Below, piece by piece: positions 7,850 through 16,012 of a stretch of DNA of 44,798 nucleotides (positions are counted from its first letter, which is position 1; the number at the start of each line of letters is the position of its first letter). The position numbers were made by a program, and so were the translations under genes. The stretch is from the NCBI GenBank assembly GCA_937934185.1, contig CALHAB010000013.1, forward strand, positions 1-44,798. The letters are read 5' to 3'. Origin of the DNA: an uncultured Ignavibacterium sp. GTDB taxonomy: Bacteria; Bacteroidota; Ignavibacteria; Ignavibacteriales; Ignavibacteriaceae. The notes under the pieces were generated by a model that was not told the DNA's origin, searched no databases, and worked only from the letters and a program-made list of their open reading frames with translations.

Positions 7850-9199
7850 ATGCCTACTTTAATGGTTAGTATTTCCGGAATCAGAGGAATTGTTGGAGAT
7901 GGACTAACTCCGGAAGTTATTGTTGAATACACTTCAGCTTATGCAGATTTCATAAAACAAGGTAAAGTAATCGTAGGAAGAGATGCAAGAATAACCGGCG
8001 ATATGGTCAGCAGAATTGTTGTTGGAACTTTGCTTGCAAAGGGTCTTGATGTTGTTGAAATCGGAATAGTCCCAACACCAACAGTTCAGTTCACAGTTAA
8101 AAGTTTGGAAGCTCAGGGCGGAATAGTGATTACCGCTTCACACAATCCAAATGAATGGAATGCTTTGAAGTTATTAAACTCTACCGGACAGTTTATGAGT
8201 CCGGAAGAACACGAAACTTTGAAAAGATTATTATCAACAGAAACATTATATGAATCATGGCAAAAGGTAGGTAAGCATTTTGAATACTTTGAAGCGATTG
8301 ATAAACATATCGAAGCAATATTGAAACTTCAGTTGATAAATGTTGATTTGATTAAGTCAAAAAAATTCAAAGTTCTACTGGATTGTGTTAATGGAGCTGG
8401 AGTTTATTCTGTTCCTAAATTATTGGATAAGCTTGGTGTTGAATACATTAAACTTAATTGTGAAACTTCAGGAATTTTTCCAAGACTTCCTGAACCGATT
8501 CCTGAGAATCTGACGGAGACTATGCAGGCAGTAAAAGAAAATAATGTTGATATGGGAATAGTCGTTGACCCGGATGTTGATCGTCTTGTACTGATTACAG
8601 AAAAAGGAGAACCTTTTGTTGAAGAGAATACTATAACTCAGGTTGTTCAGTTCATCCTATCAAAAACACCAGGTAATGTTGCCGTTAATCTTTCAACAAC
8701 AAGAGCAGTTGATGATGTTGCAAAAGAATTCGGCTGCAAAGTTTTCCGTTCGCCGGTTGGTGAAGCAAATGTTGTACAAAAAATGAAAGAGGTTAATGCA
8801 GTAATTGGTGGTGAAGGCAGTGGTGGAGTTATTTATCCGGCATTGCATTACGGTAGAGATGCACTTGTTGGTATCGCTCTAACTCTTCAGCATCTTGCAG
8901 AAAAGAACATAACCTTATCCGAACTAAAAGCTAAACTTCCTGAATACTTCATCACGAAGAAGAAGATTGAACTTCAAAGTGTTGAACCTGACGAAGTAAT
9001 AAATAATCTGATATTTAAATACAGAAGTCACAGTATTAACACTGATGATGGATTGCGAATTGATTTTGATGATCATTGGGTACATTTAAGAAAATCCAAT
9101 ACAGAGCCAATTATCCGTATTATTGTTGAGGCAAAAAATAAAGCGATCGCAGAAAGTTTGGCTGAAAAATATCTGAAGGAAATTGAGGAATTAGTATAA
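7850..9199 (+). CDS. glmM: Phosphoglucosamine mutase / phosphomannomutase family (GlmM-like)
   Basis: A 449-residue alpha-D-phosphohexomutase. It has the phosphoserine loop VITASHNPNEWNALKLL (Ser97), the Mg-binding loop DPDVDR (240-245), the sugar-specificity loop GGEGSGGV (about 320-327) and the phosphate-binding loop LRKSNTEPIIRI near the C-terminus. All four catalytic elements are intact. It most likely interconverts glucosamine-6-phosphate and glucosamine-1-phosphate for peptidoglycan and LPS precursors. The sequence type is the COG1109 GlmM/ManB group, where specificity is hard to assign by eye. The start follows TTTAGGAGATTAA. Its 3' end overlaps the convergent DUF58 gene by 9 bp. Confidence 0.88.
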   Translation: MPTLMVSISGIRGIVGDGLTPEVIVEYTSAYADFIKQGKVIVGRDARITGDMVSRIVVGTLLAKGLDVVEIGIVPTPTVQFTVKSLEAQGGIVITASHNPNEWNALKLLNSTGQFMSPEEHETLKRLLSTETLYESWQKVGKHFEYFEAIDKHIEAILKLQLINVDLIKSKKFKVLLDCVNGAGVYSVPKLLDKLGVEYIKLNCETSGIFPRLPEPIPENLTETMQAVKENNVDMGIVVDPDVDRLVLITEKGEPFVEENTITQVVQFILSKTPGNVAVNLSTTRAVDDVAKEFGCKVFRSPVGEANVVQKMKEVNAVIGGEGSGGVIYPALHYGRDALVGIALTLQHLAEKNITLSELKAKLPEYFITKKKIELQSVEPDEVINNLIFKYRSHSINTDDGLRIDFDDHWVHLRKSNTEPIIRIIVEAKNKAIAESLAEKYLKEIEELV

Positions 9200-10099
9200 T
9201 CTTTTTCTTTTCTGAATGTAACTGAAGAGTGCTTTATCAAATGGAGTTGAAGTATCAATTAGTGTGTAATCAAAATTTGAATTGAGACATTCTCTTTTAA
9301 TTCGCTCTGTAAATTCATTCATTGCCTGCTGATAAGCTTTCTGAATCTGATAGGGTTGAGTTGCCATTTGTTCTTCTGTTTCGAGGTCAACAAAAATAGC
9401 ATCTTTACCAAAGCCAAAATTTCTTTCCATAGGATCTAATATCTGAAATACAATTACTTCATTTTTCATATAGGAAAAATGTTTTAGTGATTTAATTGTT
9501 TTTTCAATATCATCAAAGAAATCTGAGATGATAATAACCAATCCTCTTCTTTTAATTTTCTCAGCAACTTTTGACAAAGAATCAGAAGTATTAGTTTTAT
9601 CTGAAGAGGTAGTTTGATTGAGTTCAAAAAGAATCTGATATAAATAAGACCTTGAAGCTTTTGGAGGCAGAAATTTTTTTACTGAATCAGAATAAGTTAT
9701 TAAACCAGCAGCATCCTGTTGCTTGATCAGAAGATATGAAAGAGCAGCAGCAAGAGTTTTTGCATATTCAAGTTTATTATAATCTTTCATTGAGGAATAA
9801 GACATTGACCTGCTGCAGTCAAGAATTATATATGCTTTCAGGTTTGTTTCTTCTTCAAATTGTTTGATAAAATATTTTTCAGTTTTACCAAAAACTCTCC
9901 AATCTACATTCTTCAAATCATCGCCCTGCATATAAGGTCTGTGCTCACTGAATTCTACACTGAATCCATGATAAGGACTTTTATGAAGTCCAACCATAAA
10001 ACCTTCAACTACAAGTCGGGCTCTTAATTCAAGATTATTTATTCTGGGAATGATAGAGGGATTTAGATAACTTTTATAATCTGTTAACTTAAATTCCAT
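9191..10099 (-). CDS. DUF58 domain-containing protein (VWA-like fold)
   Basis: A 302-residue cytoplasmic protein with the DUF58 signature GDDLKNVDWRVFGKTEKYFIKQFEEE (about residues 56-82), followed by a von Willebrand A-like segment that begins AYIILDCSRSMSYSS. The DxSxS metal-site pattern (LDCSRSMS) is present. DUF58 proteins usually sit with MoxR ATPases and act as chaperone or adaptor partners. No MoxR gene is visible here, so the partner is probably elsewhere. The start codon overlaps the stop of the upstream TPR lipoprotein (TAATG), indicating translational coupling. Confidence 0.88.
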   Translation of the reverse strand: MEFKLTDYKSYLNPSIIPRINNLELRARLVVEGFMVGLHKSPYHGFSVEFSEHRPYMQGDDLKNVDWRVFGKTEKYFIKQFEEETNLKAYIILDCSRSMSYSSMKDYNKLEYAKTLAAALSYLLIKQQDAAGLITYSDSVKKFLPPKASRSYLYQILFELNQTTSSDKTNTSDSLSKVAEKIKRRGLVIIISDFFDDIEKTIKSLKHFSYMKNEVIVFQILDPMERNFGFGKDAIFVDLETEEQMATQPYQIQKAYQQAMNEFTERIKRECLNSNFDYTLIDTSTPFDKALFSYIQKRKRLY

Positions 10100-10590
10100 T
10101 ATTGCTGAGCCATTTTCTTTTTCAGAATTTCTTCTGGTGATAATCCGATATATTCTAATTCCTGTTTTGCAGATGCAGCTAATTCATGATTCGGAAATTT
10201 TTCAAGGAATAAATTATATGTTTTGGTTGCTTCATCATACTTATTCAATTCATTAGCAAGGATGAAAGCTGACATAAACAATGCTTTTGGAGCATCAGGA
10301 TTTTCAGGATATTTGTCATAAACAGTTCTGAAATAAAACTGTGCTTTATCTGCTGATTCAGAGGCAGATATACTCTTGTCCATTTTATTCTGATAAATAG
10401 TTGCAAGCTGAATTAAAGCTTTTGGTGAAAAATTTTTGTCGCCGCTTTCAGCAATTTTACTGAACTCTGAAACAGCTTCTTCAATTTTATTTTGTTTCAA
10501 TAATTCATTTGCCTGATTAAAATCGTTTTCCCAGGACTTAGAGCAAGAGATTAATCCAATAATAAAAACAAAAACAAAAAATTTTTTCAT
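10099..10590 (-). CDS. TPR-type lipoprotein (BamD/YfiO-like fold)
   Basis: A 163-residue protein with a type II signal peptide, MKKFFVFVFIIGLISC, where LISC is the lipobox and Cys16 the predicted lipidated residue. The remainder is helical with three TPR-like repeats (NQANELLKQNKIEEAVSEF, PKALIQLATIYQN, YDEATKTYNLFLEKFPNHELA). The repeat style resembles BamD/YbgF-type proteins, but it is much shorter than BamD and I would not call it one. It overlaps the DUF58 gene by one base and follows the MORN lipoprotein by 20 bp, so the two lipoproteins and DUF58 are probably co-transcribed. Confidence 0.8.
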   Translation of the reverse strand: MKKFFVFVFIIGLISCSKSWENDFNQANELLKQNKIEEAVSEFSKIAESGDKNFSPKALIQLATIYQNKMDKSISASESADKAQFYFRTVYDKYPENPDAPKALFMSAFILANELNKYDEATKTYNLFLEKFPNHELAASAKQELEYIGLSPEEILKKKMAQQ

Positions 10591-10610
10591 GCTTATTTCT
10601 CTTAAATTTT

Positions 10611-11135
10611 TTAATTAAAAACTGTTGAATCTGTTACTTCACCGTTTTCAAATTTTCTTAAAACTCGGAGTTTGCCATACTGATCAAAAGTTTTCCACTC
10701 ACCAATCCGAATTCCATTTCTAAAATTTCCCTGTTCGAAAATTTTTCCGTCCTGATAAAACCATGTCCAGGTACTTTCAGGAAGATCATTAACATAAACT
10801 CCTACTGTCTGCAAAGTTCCATCCGGTAAAAAATATTTCCACTCACCCTCATTTTTATCACTAACTAATTTCCCCTGCATTTCAATTTTGCCATTCGGAT
10901 AATAAAGGATGAAATCTCCGTGCTTTATACCATCTTTAACTTCGTACTCAATAACTTTATCCATAACCCTTGATTTATGTCTTCCTGTAAAAGGAACAGA
11001 GGAAGTGCTATCCTTATAAAGCAATCCATCTTTTAGAACAAGAGGCTGCTCCAAATCACTTTTTTTTGTTTGTTCACAGGAAAAAAATATTGTTGAAATA
11101 AAAACTAGTAAAAAAAGTTTGTGTGAAATATTCAT
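10611..11135 (-). CDS. MORN-repeat (YwqK-like) lipoprotein
   Basis: A 174-residue protein with signal MNISHKLFLLVFISTIFFSC (lipobox FFSC, Cys20) and at least four YwqK/MORN-type repeats, for example GDFILYYPNGKIEMQGK, GEWKYFLPDGTLQTVG, STWTWFYQDGKIFEQG and GEWKTFDQYGKLRVLR. The family is often labelled a toxin-antitoxin 'antitoxin', but nothing here supports a toxin partner. It is more simply a surface-layer or periplasmic repeat lipoprotein. It starts 12 bp after the HIT gene stop on the same strand. Confidence 0.8.
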   Translation of the reverse strand: MNISHKLFLLVFISTIFFSCEQTKKSDLEQPLVLKDGLLYKDSTSSVPFTGRHKSRVMDKVIEYEVKDGIKHGDFILYYPNGKIEMQGKLVSDKNEGEWKYFLPDGTLQTVGVYVNDLPESTWTWFYQDGKIFEQGNFRNGIRIGEWKTFDQYGKLRVLRKFENGEVTDSTVFN

Positions 11136-11147
11136 CTATAACCTTAT

Positions 11148-11651
11148 TTAATTTTTTAATTCCTTAAATGCCTGTAACAATTTAATTTTAGTCTCCAATA
11201 AATCCTGTGAAATAACTTTTACCTCTCCGATAACAGGCATAAAGTTAGTATCACCATTCCACCTTGGCACAATGTGAAAGTGAATATGCTCTTCAATACC
11301 AGCACCACTAACTCGACCAATATTCGCTCCGATGTTAAAACCGTGAGGCGACATAACTTTCCGCAAAGCTAATTCAGATTTCTGAAGCAAATCCATACAC
11401 TCTGTAATTTCATCTTTTGTGAGATTCGGAAAATCATTTGTGTGACGCTTGGGTACAATCATCAAATGACCGTTGTTGTATGGATAAAGATTTAAAACAA
11501 CGAACGCAAGTTCGCCATTATAAACAAGCAGATTATCCTTATCATCTGCATTCAGATCAGTCATCTGACAGAAGATACATTTAGACTTATCTTCATCAGA
11601 CTTGAATGATTCAATATATTTCGAACGCCAGGGTGACCAAAGTTTTTCCAT
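11148..11651 (-). CDS. HIT family nucleotide hydrolase
   Basis: A histidine-triad protein of 167 residues from the ATG at 11651 (MEKLWSPWRSKYIESF, a typical family N-terminus). The track's longer start at 11675 lies inside a strong hairpin. The catalytic triad motif EEHIHFHIVPRWNGDTNFMP is present, as is a C-x2-C pair (CIFCQM) plus HTND that can form a zinc site in the Ap4A-phosphorylase-like subgroup. The probable activity is hydrolysis or phosphorolysis of Ap4A or AMP-X substrates. The start is ambiguous: the ATG at 11651 has no Shine-Dalgarno and follows the T-rich side of the hairpin. Confidence 0.9.
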   Translation of the reverse strand: MEKLWSPWRSKYIESFKSDEDKSKCIFCQMTDLNADDKDNLLVYNGELAFVVLNLYPYNNGHLMIVPKRHTNDFPNLTKDEITECMDLLQKSELALRKVMSPHGFNIGANIGRVSGAGIEEHIHFHIVPRWNGDTNFMPVIGEVKVISQDLLETKIKLLQAFKELKN

Positions 11652-11680
11652 ATAAAATAAAGGCGGATTATTCATCCGCC
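11652..11680 (-). terminator. Rho-independent terminator-like hairpin after the EF-G paralogue
   Basis: On the minus strand a 7-bp GC-rich stem (GGCGGAT / ATCCGCC, 11662-11680) with a GAATA loop is followed by TTTATTTT. It lies 8 bp downstream of the EF-G-like stop codon and directly abuts the HIT start, so it may terminate transcription or modulate HIT translation. Confidence 0.7.
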
Positions 11681-11687
11681 CAATGAA

Positions 11688-13781
11688 TTACTTCTCCTCT
11701 TCTCTTGATTTGTTATACTCTTCAATTACTTTTTGTTCTATTTCTTTTGGAACTTCTTCATAATGAGAGAATTTTCTTTTGAATAATCCTCTTCCCTGAG
11801 TTAAGCTTCTTAACTGAGAAGAGTATTTATAAAGTTCTGCTAATGGAACCAATGCTTTAATAACCTGAAACTGACCATCAGCATCCATTCCAAGAATTTT
11901 TCCTCTTCGGCTTGAAATATCACCCATTACATCGCCCATATATTCTTCAGGAACTTTAACTTCAATTTCATAAATAGGTTCAAGCAAACATGGTTTTGCT
12001 TCCAAAAATCCTTTTCTGAAGCACATTGAAGCAGCTATCTTGAATGACATTTCATCTGAGTCAACTGTGTGATAAGTTCCATCGAAAAGAGTAACTTTAA
12101 CATCAACTACTTTATTACCTGAGATTACCCCTTTTGCCATTGTTTCCTGAATTCCTTTTTCAACTGCAGGAATAAATCTTCCGGGAACTACGCCACCGAC
12201 AATAGCATCAACGAATTCAAATCCTTTTCCTCTCGGAAGTGGTTCCATCTTGAAATGAACATGCCCATATTGACCTCTTCCACCTGATTGCTTTTTGTGT
12301 TTATATTCAACATCGTTAACTGTTGCTTTAATTGTTTCTCTGTATGGAATTTTTGGCTCAACTAAATCTACATCAACACCGTATCTTTCTTTCAGTCTTT
12401 TAACTGCAAGAGCCAGTTGAAGTTCACCTTGTCCGGATACAACGGTCTGAGAAATTTCAGGATCATACTTAACATTAAATGATGGATCTTCTTCGTGTAA
12501 TGTATGAAGTCCGGCAGAAATTTTATCTTCATCACCTTTTGCCTTTGGAATAACTGCTCCGTGAATTACCGGCTCAGGAAAAACAATTGGTTTAATGATC
12601 ACCGGAAAATTCTTTGAAGATAGTGTATTATTTGTGTGGGTATCTTTAAGTTTAACAACAGCACCAATATCACCAGCCAGAAGCTGCGGTACTTCTTTTC
12701 TGTTTCTGCCATTAAGAATTGAAAGCTGACTGAGTCTTTCAACTTTGTTGTTTGATTGATTGACTAAATCCATTCCGGGTCTTACAGTGCCCGAATAAAC
12801 TTTGAACAATGATAATTCACCAACATGTTGTTCTGACAAAGTTTTAAAGACAAACAATACTGGCTCGCCACTTGGGTCAGGTTTAACCAGCACTTTTTCT
12901 TTTTTATCCGCAAAAGTAGCTTCTTCGCCGCCTCTGTCTAAAGGTGTTGGAAAGTACTTTGCCACAAAATCTAAAAAGTTATTTATTCCAACTGCTGAAG
13001 TAGCAGAGATTGCGAAGACAGGTGTTAAACTCCTTCCGATGATAGCAGACTTTATTCCTTTAGTTATTTCCTCTTCACTTAACGAACCTTCTTCAAAATA
13101 TTTGTTCATAAGATCTTCACTGGTTTCAGCGATTTTTTCAATCAAAAATGTCCTTAATTCTTCTGCTTTATCTTTTAACTCAGATGGAATTTCTTTTTCG
13201 GTTACTTTTCTGCTACCGGGTTCACCATATTCATAAGCTTTCATTCGTAGTACATCAACTACTGTATTAAATCCAACTCCTTCTTTTACAGGAAAAGTAA
13301 TAGCTGCTGCGCCGTTGGTTAATCTTTTTTTGGCTTTTTCTAATGTTTCAAAAAATGTGGAATGTTCATTATCAACTTTATTTATAACTATTGAAGAAGG
13401 AAGTGCAAACTCATTGATATATCCGCCTGTTAATTCTGTTCCTACTTCAATTCCCTCAGCAGATTTAAGAAGCATTACAGCAGTATCGGCAACTCTCATA
13501 GCAGATTTTACATCTCCGATAAAATCGCTGTAACCAGGAGTATCAAGTATATTAATTTTGCTTCCTTCCCATTCGACATGCATAAGAGATGTAGAAATTG
13601 AAATTTGTTTTTCAATCTCATTTGGTGAGTAATCTGAAACAGTATTTCCTTCTGTTACTGAGCCAATTCTGTTTATTTCGTGTGCTGTATATAAAATTAT
13701 TTCGGACAATGATGTTTTTCCGGTTCCACCGTGTCCTATGAATGCAATATTACGGATTGTATCAGGGCCATGTTCTTTCAC
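11688..13781 (-). CDS. Elongation factor G-like translational GTPase paralogue (EF-G2 type)
   Basis: A 697-residue five-domain protein co-linear with EF-G. The G domain differs from canonical EF-G: the P-loop reads GHGGTGKT (16-23) instead of AHIDAGKT, and the G3 motif reads DTPGYSDF (80-87) instead of DTPGHVDF, so the catalytic histidine position is tyrosine. The NKVD G4 motif (134-137) is intact. Later domains are complete (EEDPSFNVKYD, GQGELQLALAV, SGGRGQYGHVHF, SSRRGKILGMD). Such paralogues coexist with the main fusA gene and are thought to work under stress or starvation. Start GTG at 13781 behind AGGAGG. No rpsL/rpsG/tuf genes surround it, consistent with a paralogue. Confidence 0.9.
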   Translation of the reverse strand: MKEHGPDTIRNIAFIGHGGTGKTSLSEIILYTAHEINRIGSVTEGNTVSDYSPNEIEKQISISTSLMHVEWEGSKINILDTPGYSDFIGDVKSAMRVADTAVMLLKSAEGIEVGTELTGGYINEFALPSSIVINKVDNEHSTFFETLEKAKKRLTNGAAAITFPVKEGVGFNTVVDVLRMKAYEYGEPGSRKVTEKEIPSELKDKAEELRTFLIEKIAETSEDLMNKYFEEGSLSEEEITKGIKSAIIGRSLTPVFAISATSAVGINNFLDFVAKYFPTPLDRGGEEATFADKKEKVLVKPDPSGEPVLFVFKTLSEQHVGELSLFKVYSGTVRPGMDLVNQSNNKVERLSQLSILNGRNRKEVPQLLAGDIGAVVKLKDTHTNNTLSSKNFPVIIKPIVFPEPVIHGAVIPKAKGDEDKISAGLHTLHEEDPSFNVKYDPEISQTVVSGQGELQLALAVKRLKERYGVDVDLVEPKIPYRETIKATVNDVEYKHKKQSGGRGQYGHVHFKMEPLPRGKGFEFVDAIVGGVVPGRFIPAVEKGIQETMAKGVISGNKVVDVKVTLFDGTYHTVDSDEMSFKIAASMCFRKGFLEAKPCLLEPIYEIEVKVPEEYMGDVMGDISSRRGKILGMDADGQFQVIKALVPLAELYKYSSQLRSLTQGRGLFKRKFSHYEEVPKEIEQKVIEEYNKSREEEK

Positions 13782-13829
13782 GGAAGTTCCTCCTAATCAG
13801 TTAAATAGGTGAGAAATGATTGATTGTAA

Positions 13830-14216
13830 CTATCTTTCTTTGAATTTCCTCCAAAATGTCTCAATACCCTTCCCTATTGCAGATAAATTTTGAATCAAAG
13901 GTGTTACAGCATAGTCAATACCGTCCCGAACTTTTTCCTCGAGTTCAAGAACTTTATCGACACGATACCTAACATCTTCAAGAATGGATTTAGAGACTTG
14001 TAATTGTTTCTTCGCAGTATCTGAAACCTCGTTGAGGTTTTTTGTTAATTCAAGCGTTGAACTGATTAAAGGTTTTAAAGTCGTATTTAGATCCTTAATT
14101 TCTCTTTCAAGTTCAAGCATCGAACCAACAATTTTTTTAAAATAAAATATCAGCGCTATGCAAAGCATAGCAGCTGATAATAGCAAAATCGCAGTCAGGA
14201 TTTGAATAATATCCAT
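13830..14216 (-). CDS. DUF948-like single-pass membrane protein
   Basis: A 128-residue protein with one N-terminal transmembrane helix (about residues 5-27, ILTAILLLSAAMLCIALIFYF) followed by a long amphipathic, coiled-coil-like region (LELEREIKDLNTTLKPLISS... through LELEEKVRDGI). This matches the general plan of DUF948 proteins, which commonly pair with YtxH proteins as they do here, 10 bp apart on the same strand. The function is unknown; an envelope-stress or structural role is conjecture. Confidence 0.7.
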   Translation of the reverse strand: MDIIQILTAILLLSAAMLCIALIFYFKKIVGSMLELEREIKDLNTTLKPLISSTLELTKNLNEVSDTAKKQLQVSKSILEDVRYRVDKVLELEEKVRDGIDYAVTPLIQNLSAIGKGIETFWRKFKER

Positions 14217-14225
14217 TAAACTAAC

Positions 14226-14645
14226 TTATGATTTCTTAGCTTCTTTATAAGCATCGACTCCGGCTTTAAAAGAACTTTTAATTCTCTCAGCTTCTTCTTC
14301 TATTTTCTCTTTACCTGTATGAACAGCTTCTGAGGTTTTTTCTTTGGCTTCAAGAATTATCTTCTCGGCATCTTTTATAATTTCCTGAGACTTTTGTTTA
14401 GCATCAGTGATAATCTTTTCAGATCTTTTCTTGCCCTCATTTATTAGTTCGCGTGCTTTTTCTCTTGCCTCTGAAAGATATCTTTCTGCATCATCAAGAT
14501 ATTCTTCACCTTTTTGTCTTAAGTCAGCTCTTAATTCTTTACCGCTTTTGGGTGCGAATAAAAGCGCAATTGCTGCACCTACAGCTCCGCCGGCGAGAAA
14601 GCCGATAAGAAAACCTTTTCCCAAATTATTATTGTCCTGTGCCAT
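14226..14645 (-). CDS. YtxH domain-containing protein
   Basis: I use the ATG at 14645, which follows AAAGGAGTTGAT; the track start at 14672 adds nine unlikely residues. The 139-residue product has the YtxH pattern: a glycine-rich N-terminal membrane segment (GKGFLIGFLAGGAVGAAIALLFAPKSGKELR, about 9-39) ending in the characteristic APKSGKELR, then a long charged apolipoprotein-like coiled coil of KSEKIITDAK-type repeats. YtxH proteins are often general-stress proteins. It is the first gene of a pair with the DUF948-like protein. Confidence 0.87.
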   Translation of the reverse strand: MAQDNNNLGKGFLIGFLAGGAVGAAIALLFAPKSGKELRADLRQKGEEYLDDAERYLSEAREKARELINEGKKRSEKIITDAKQKSQEIIKDAEKIILEAKEKTSEAVHTGKEKIEEEAERIKSSFKAGVDAYKEAKKS

Positions 14646-14746
14646 ATCAACTCCTTTGTTTTTTACACTCAAAAAATATTACTGATGCTTCTTAAAATCA
14701 AGGTAAATGACTCTATAAATGATTAAATATCAAATATCAATCACTG

Positions 14747-15026
14747 CTGTCCAAAACAAGTTAGAAATCAAAATAAACTCATAACCTGCCTGTGCAGGCA
14801 GGTGCGATAAAATTGTTTAGCTTACCTTATAACTATTACTTTATATCGTCCCGATTGGGACTTTTAATTTTTAATTTTTAGAATCATAAATATTTCTAGA
14901 AATATTCAATCCCTAAAAGGGATTAAACTAACTTTAATTCAAACCTGCCTGTTTGTAATTCTGCGGCAGGCGGTTCCTGATGGCTTTTTGTCCCAGAGAG
15001 ACGGAATATAAGATTATTTTGGACAG
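14747..15026. mobile_element. Candidate MITE/REP-type non-coding element with 10-bp terminal inverted repeats
   Basis: The 413-bp gap between YtxH and the flippase-like gene has no ORF but is full of structure. CTGTCCAAAA (14747-14756) and TTTTGGACAG (15017-15026) are exact inverted repeats 280 bp apart. Inside lie ACCTGCCTG-TG-CAGGCAGGT (14784-14803), GTCCC-GATT-GGGAC (14848-14861), an 18-bp perfect palindrome (14889-14906), AATCCCT-AAA-AGGGATT (14908-14924) and an imperfect second CCTGCCTG...GGCAGGCGG hairpin (14944-14973). TTATATCGTCCC-type sequence near the left end recurs, diverged and inverted, near the right end. No target-site duplication is obvious. The flanks (14646-14746, 15027-15058) show nothing further. 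Confidence 0.6.
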
Positions 15027-15058
15027 ATAAGGCAACAATATAATTATTAAAAGAAATT

Positions 15059-16012
15059 TTATTCGTTATTAAAATTTATTTTACCAAATTTTCTCTGGAA
15101 AAAGATAACTGCAATTACTCCGACCAAAACAGCAAACCATAAAGTAGCTACTCGAGTAATGAATGTTGTTGCTGCCGCATCATTTGCTGAAAGACCTTTT
15201 GAAGTAAGCATTAAAAGGAATGAACCTTCAGTTACTCCAAGTCCACCCGGAAGCATAGATACAGCACCCACAATTGTCGAAAAACTGTAACTGAAAAAAG
15301 ACCAGCTTACATTAATCAAGCTGTTAAAATTATTAATTACAAGATAATAACCATAACACTCGAATCCCCATGAAACAACGCTAATCAGAACTGCGATTAT
15401 AAGTGGCTTAATTTTTAACAAAGTATATGTGGAATGATAGAGTTTTTCAATTGACTCAATTCTTTTTTCTACAAACTTAATTTTCGAAAGAAGCTTCATT
15501 ATTGAGTCAAAAAGTTTTCTGTTTGTAAGAATAAAAATTCCAATGAGGATAACAATAGTAATTATTAACGCAGCATTTCTTCCGTAATCATAAATATATG
15601 CACCGATTAAAGCGAGAATAGTTAATGAAAGAAAATCCGTCGCTCTCTCAGCAAATATTATAGGTGCAGTCACAGAAACAGGAGTTTTATTTACAGTTTT
15701 GACTAAATAAGCTTTAAGTAATTCACCAATTTTTCCAGGAGTTACACTCATCAGCAAGCCGGACATAAATATCATTAAAGAATCTTTCTTATCGACTTCT
15801 ATGTTAAGAATTGATAAATAATAGTTCCATTTAAAGTATCTTGCAAAATAATTCCCTAATGAAAGTAACAACAGGATTGGAATCAGAAGAAGATTAAATT
15901 TTGAGAATGAAAGTAAGAGTAAATCAAAATCAATATAAATTGTAATAGCAAGATAAAGTATTCCTGCAAATGCAATAGAAATGAGAGTTCGCTGCTTAAG
16001 TTTTTCTAACAA
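15059..16012 (-). CDS. Flippase-like polytopic membrane protein (lysylphosphatidylglycerol synthase TM / UPF0104 family)
   Basis: A 317-residue membrane protein with about eight hydrophobic helices and the family blocks LLMSVTPGKIGELLKAYLVK (about 86-105), APIIFAERATDFLSLTILALIG and SMLPGGLGVTEGSFLLML. This fold is the flippase half of MprF and also occurs alone (AglD-like), where it is linked to lipid or polyprenyl-glycan translocation; the substrate here is unknown. Initiation is from a TTG at 16012 directly after the Maf stop codon (TAATTG), with GAGG inside the Maf 3' end acting as Shine-Dalgarno, so translation is probably coupled to Maf. Confidence 0.87.
   Translation of the reverse strand: MLEKLKQRTLISIAFAGILYLAITIYIDFDLLLLSFSKFNLLLIPILLLLSLGNYFARYFKWNYYLSILNIEVDKKDSLMIFMSGLLMSVTPGKIGELLKAYLVKTVNKTPVSVTAPIIFAERATDFLSLTILALIGAYIYDYGRNAALIITIVILIGIFILTNRKLFDSIMKLLSKIKFVEKRIESIEKLYHSTYTLLKIKPLIIAVLISVVSWGFECYGYYLVINNFNSLINVSWSFFSYSFSTIVGAVSMLPGGLGVTEGSFLLMLTSKGLSANDAAATTFITRVATLWFAVLVGVIAVIFFQRKFGKINFNNE

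Noticed and set aside
10611-11135. Antitoxin of a toxin-antitoxin pair (YwqK label)
   Set aside because: It is a lipoprotein with MORN-type repeats and no toxin-like partner is adjacent; the label is a database convention.
12802-13533. Plus-strand ORFs of 144 and 72 aa opposite the EF-G paralogue
   Set aside because: Antisense shadows of a highly conserved gene; no start signals or family features.
11688-13781. Main fusA gene
   Set aside because: P-loop and G3 motifs differ from canonical EF-G and the str-operon neighbours are missing; a paralogue is more likely.
14747-15026. CRISPR array
   Set aside because: The repeats are palindromes of different sequence and spacing, not a regular direct-repeat/spacer ladder, and no cas genes are nearby.
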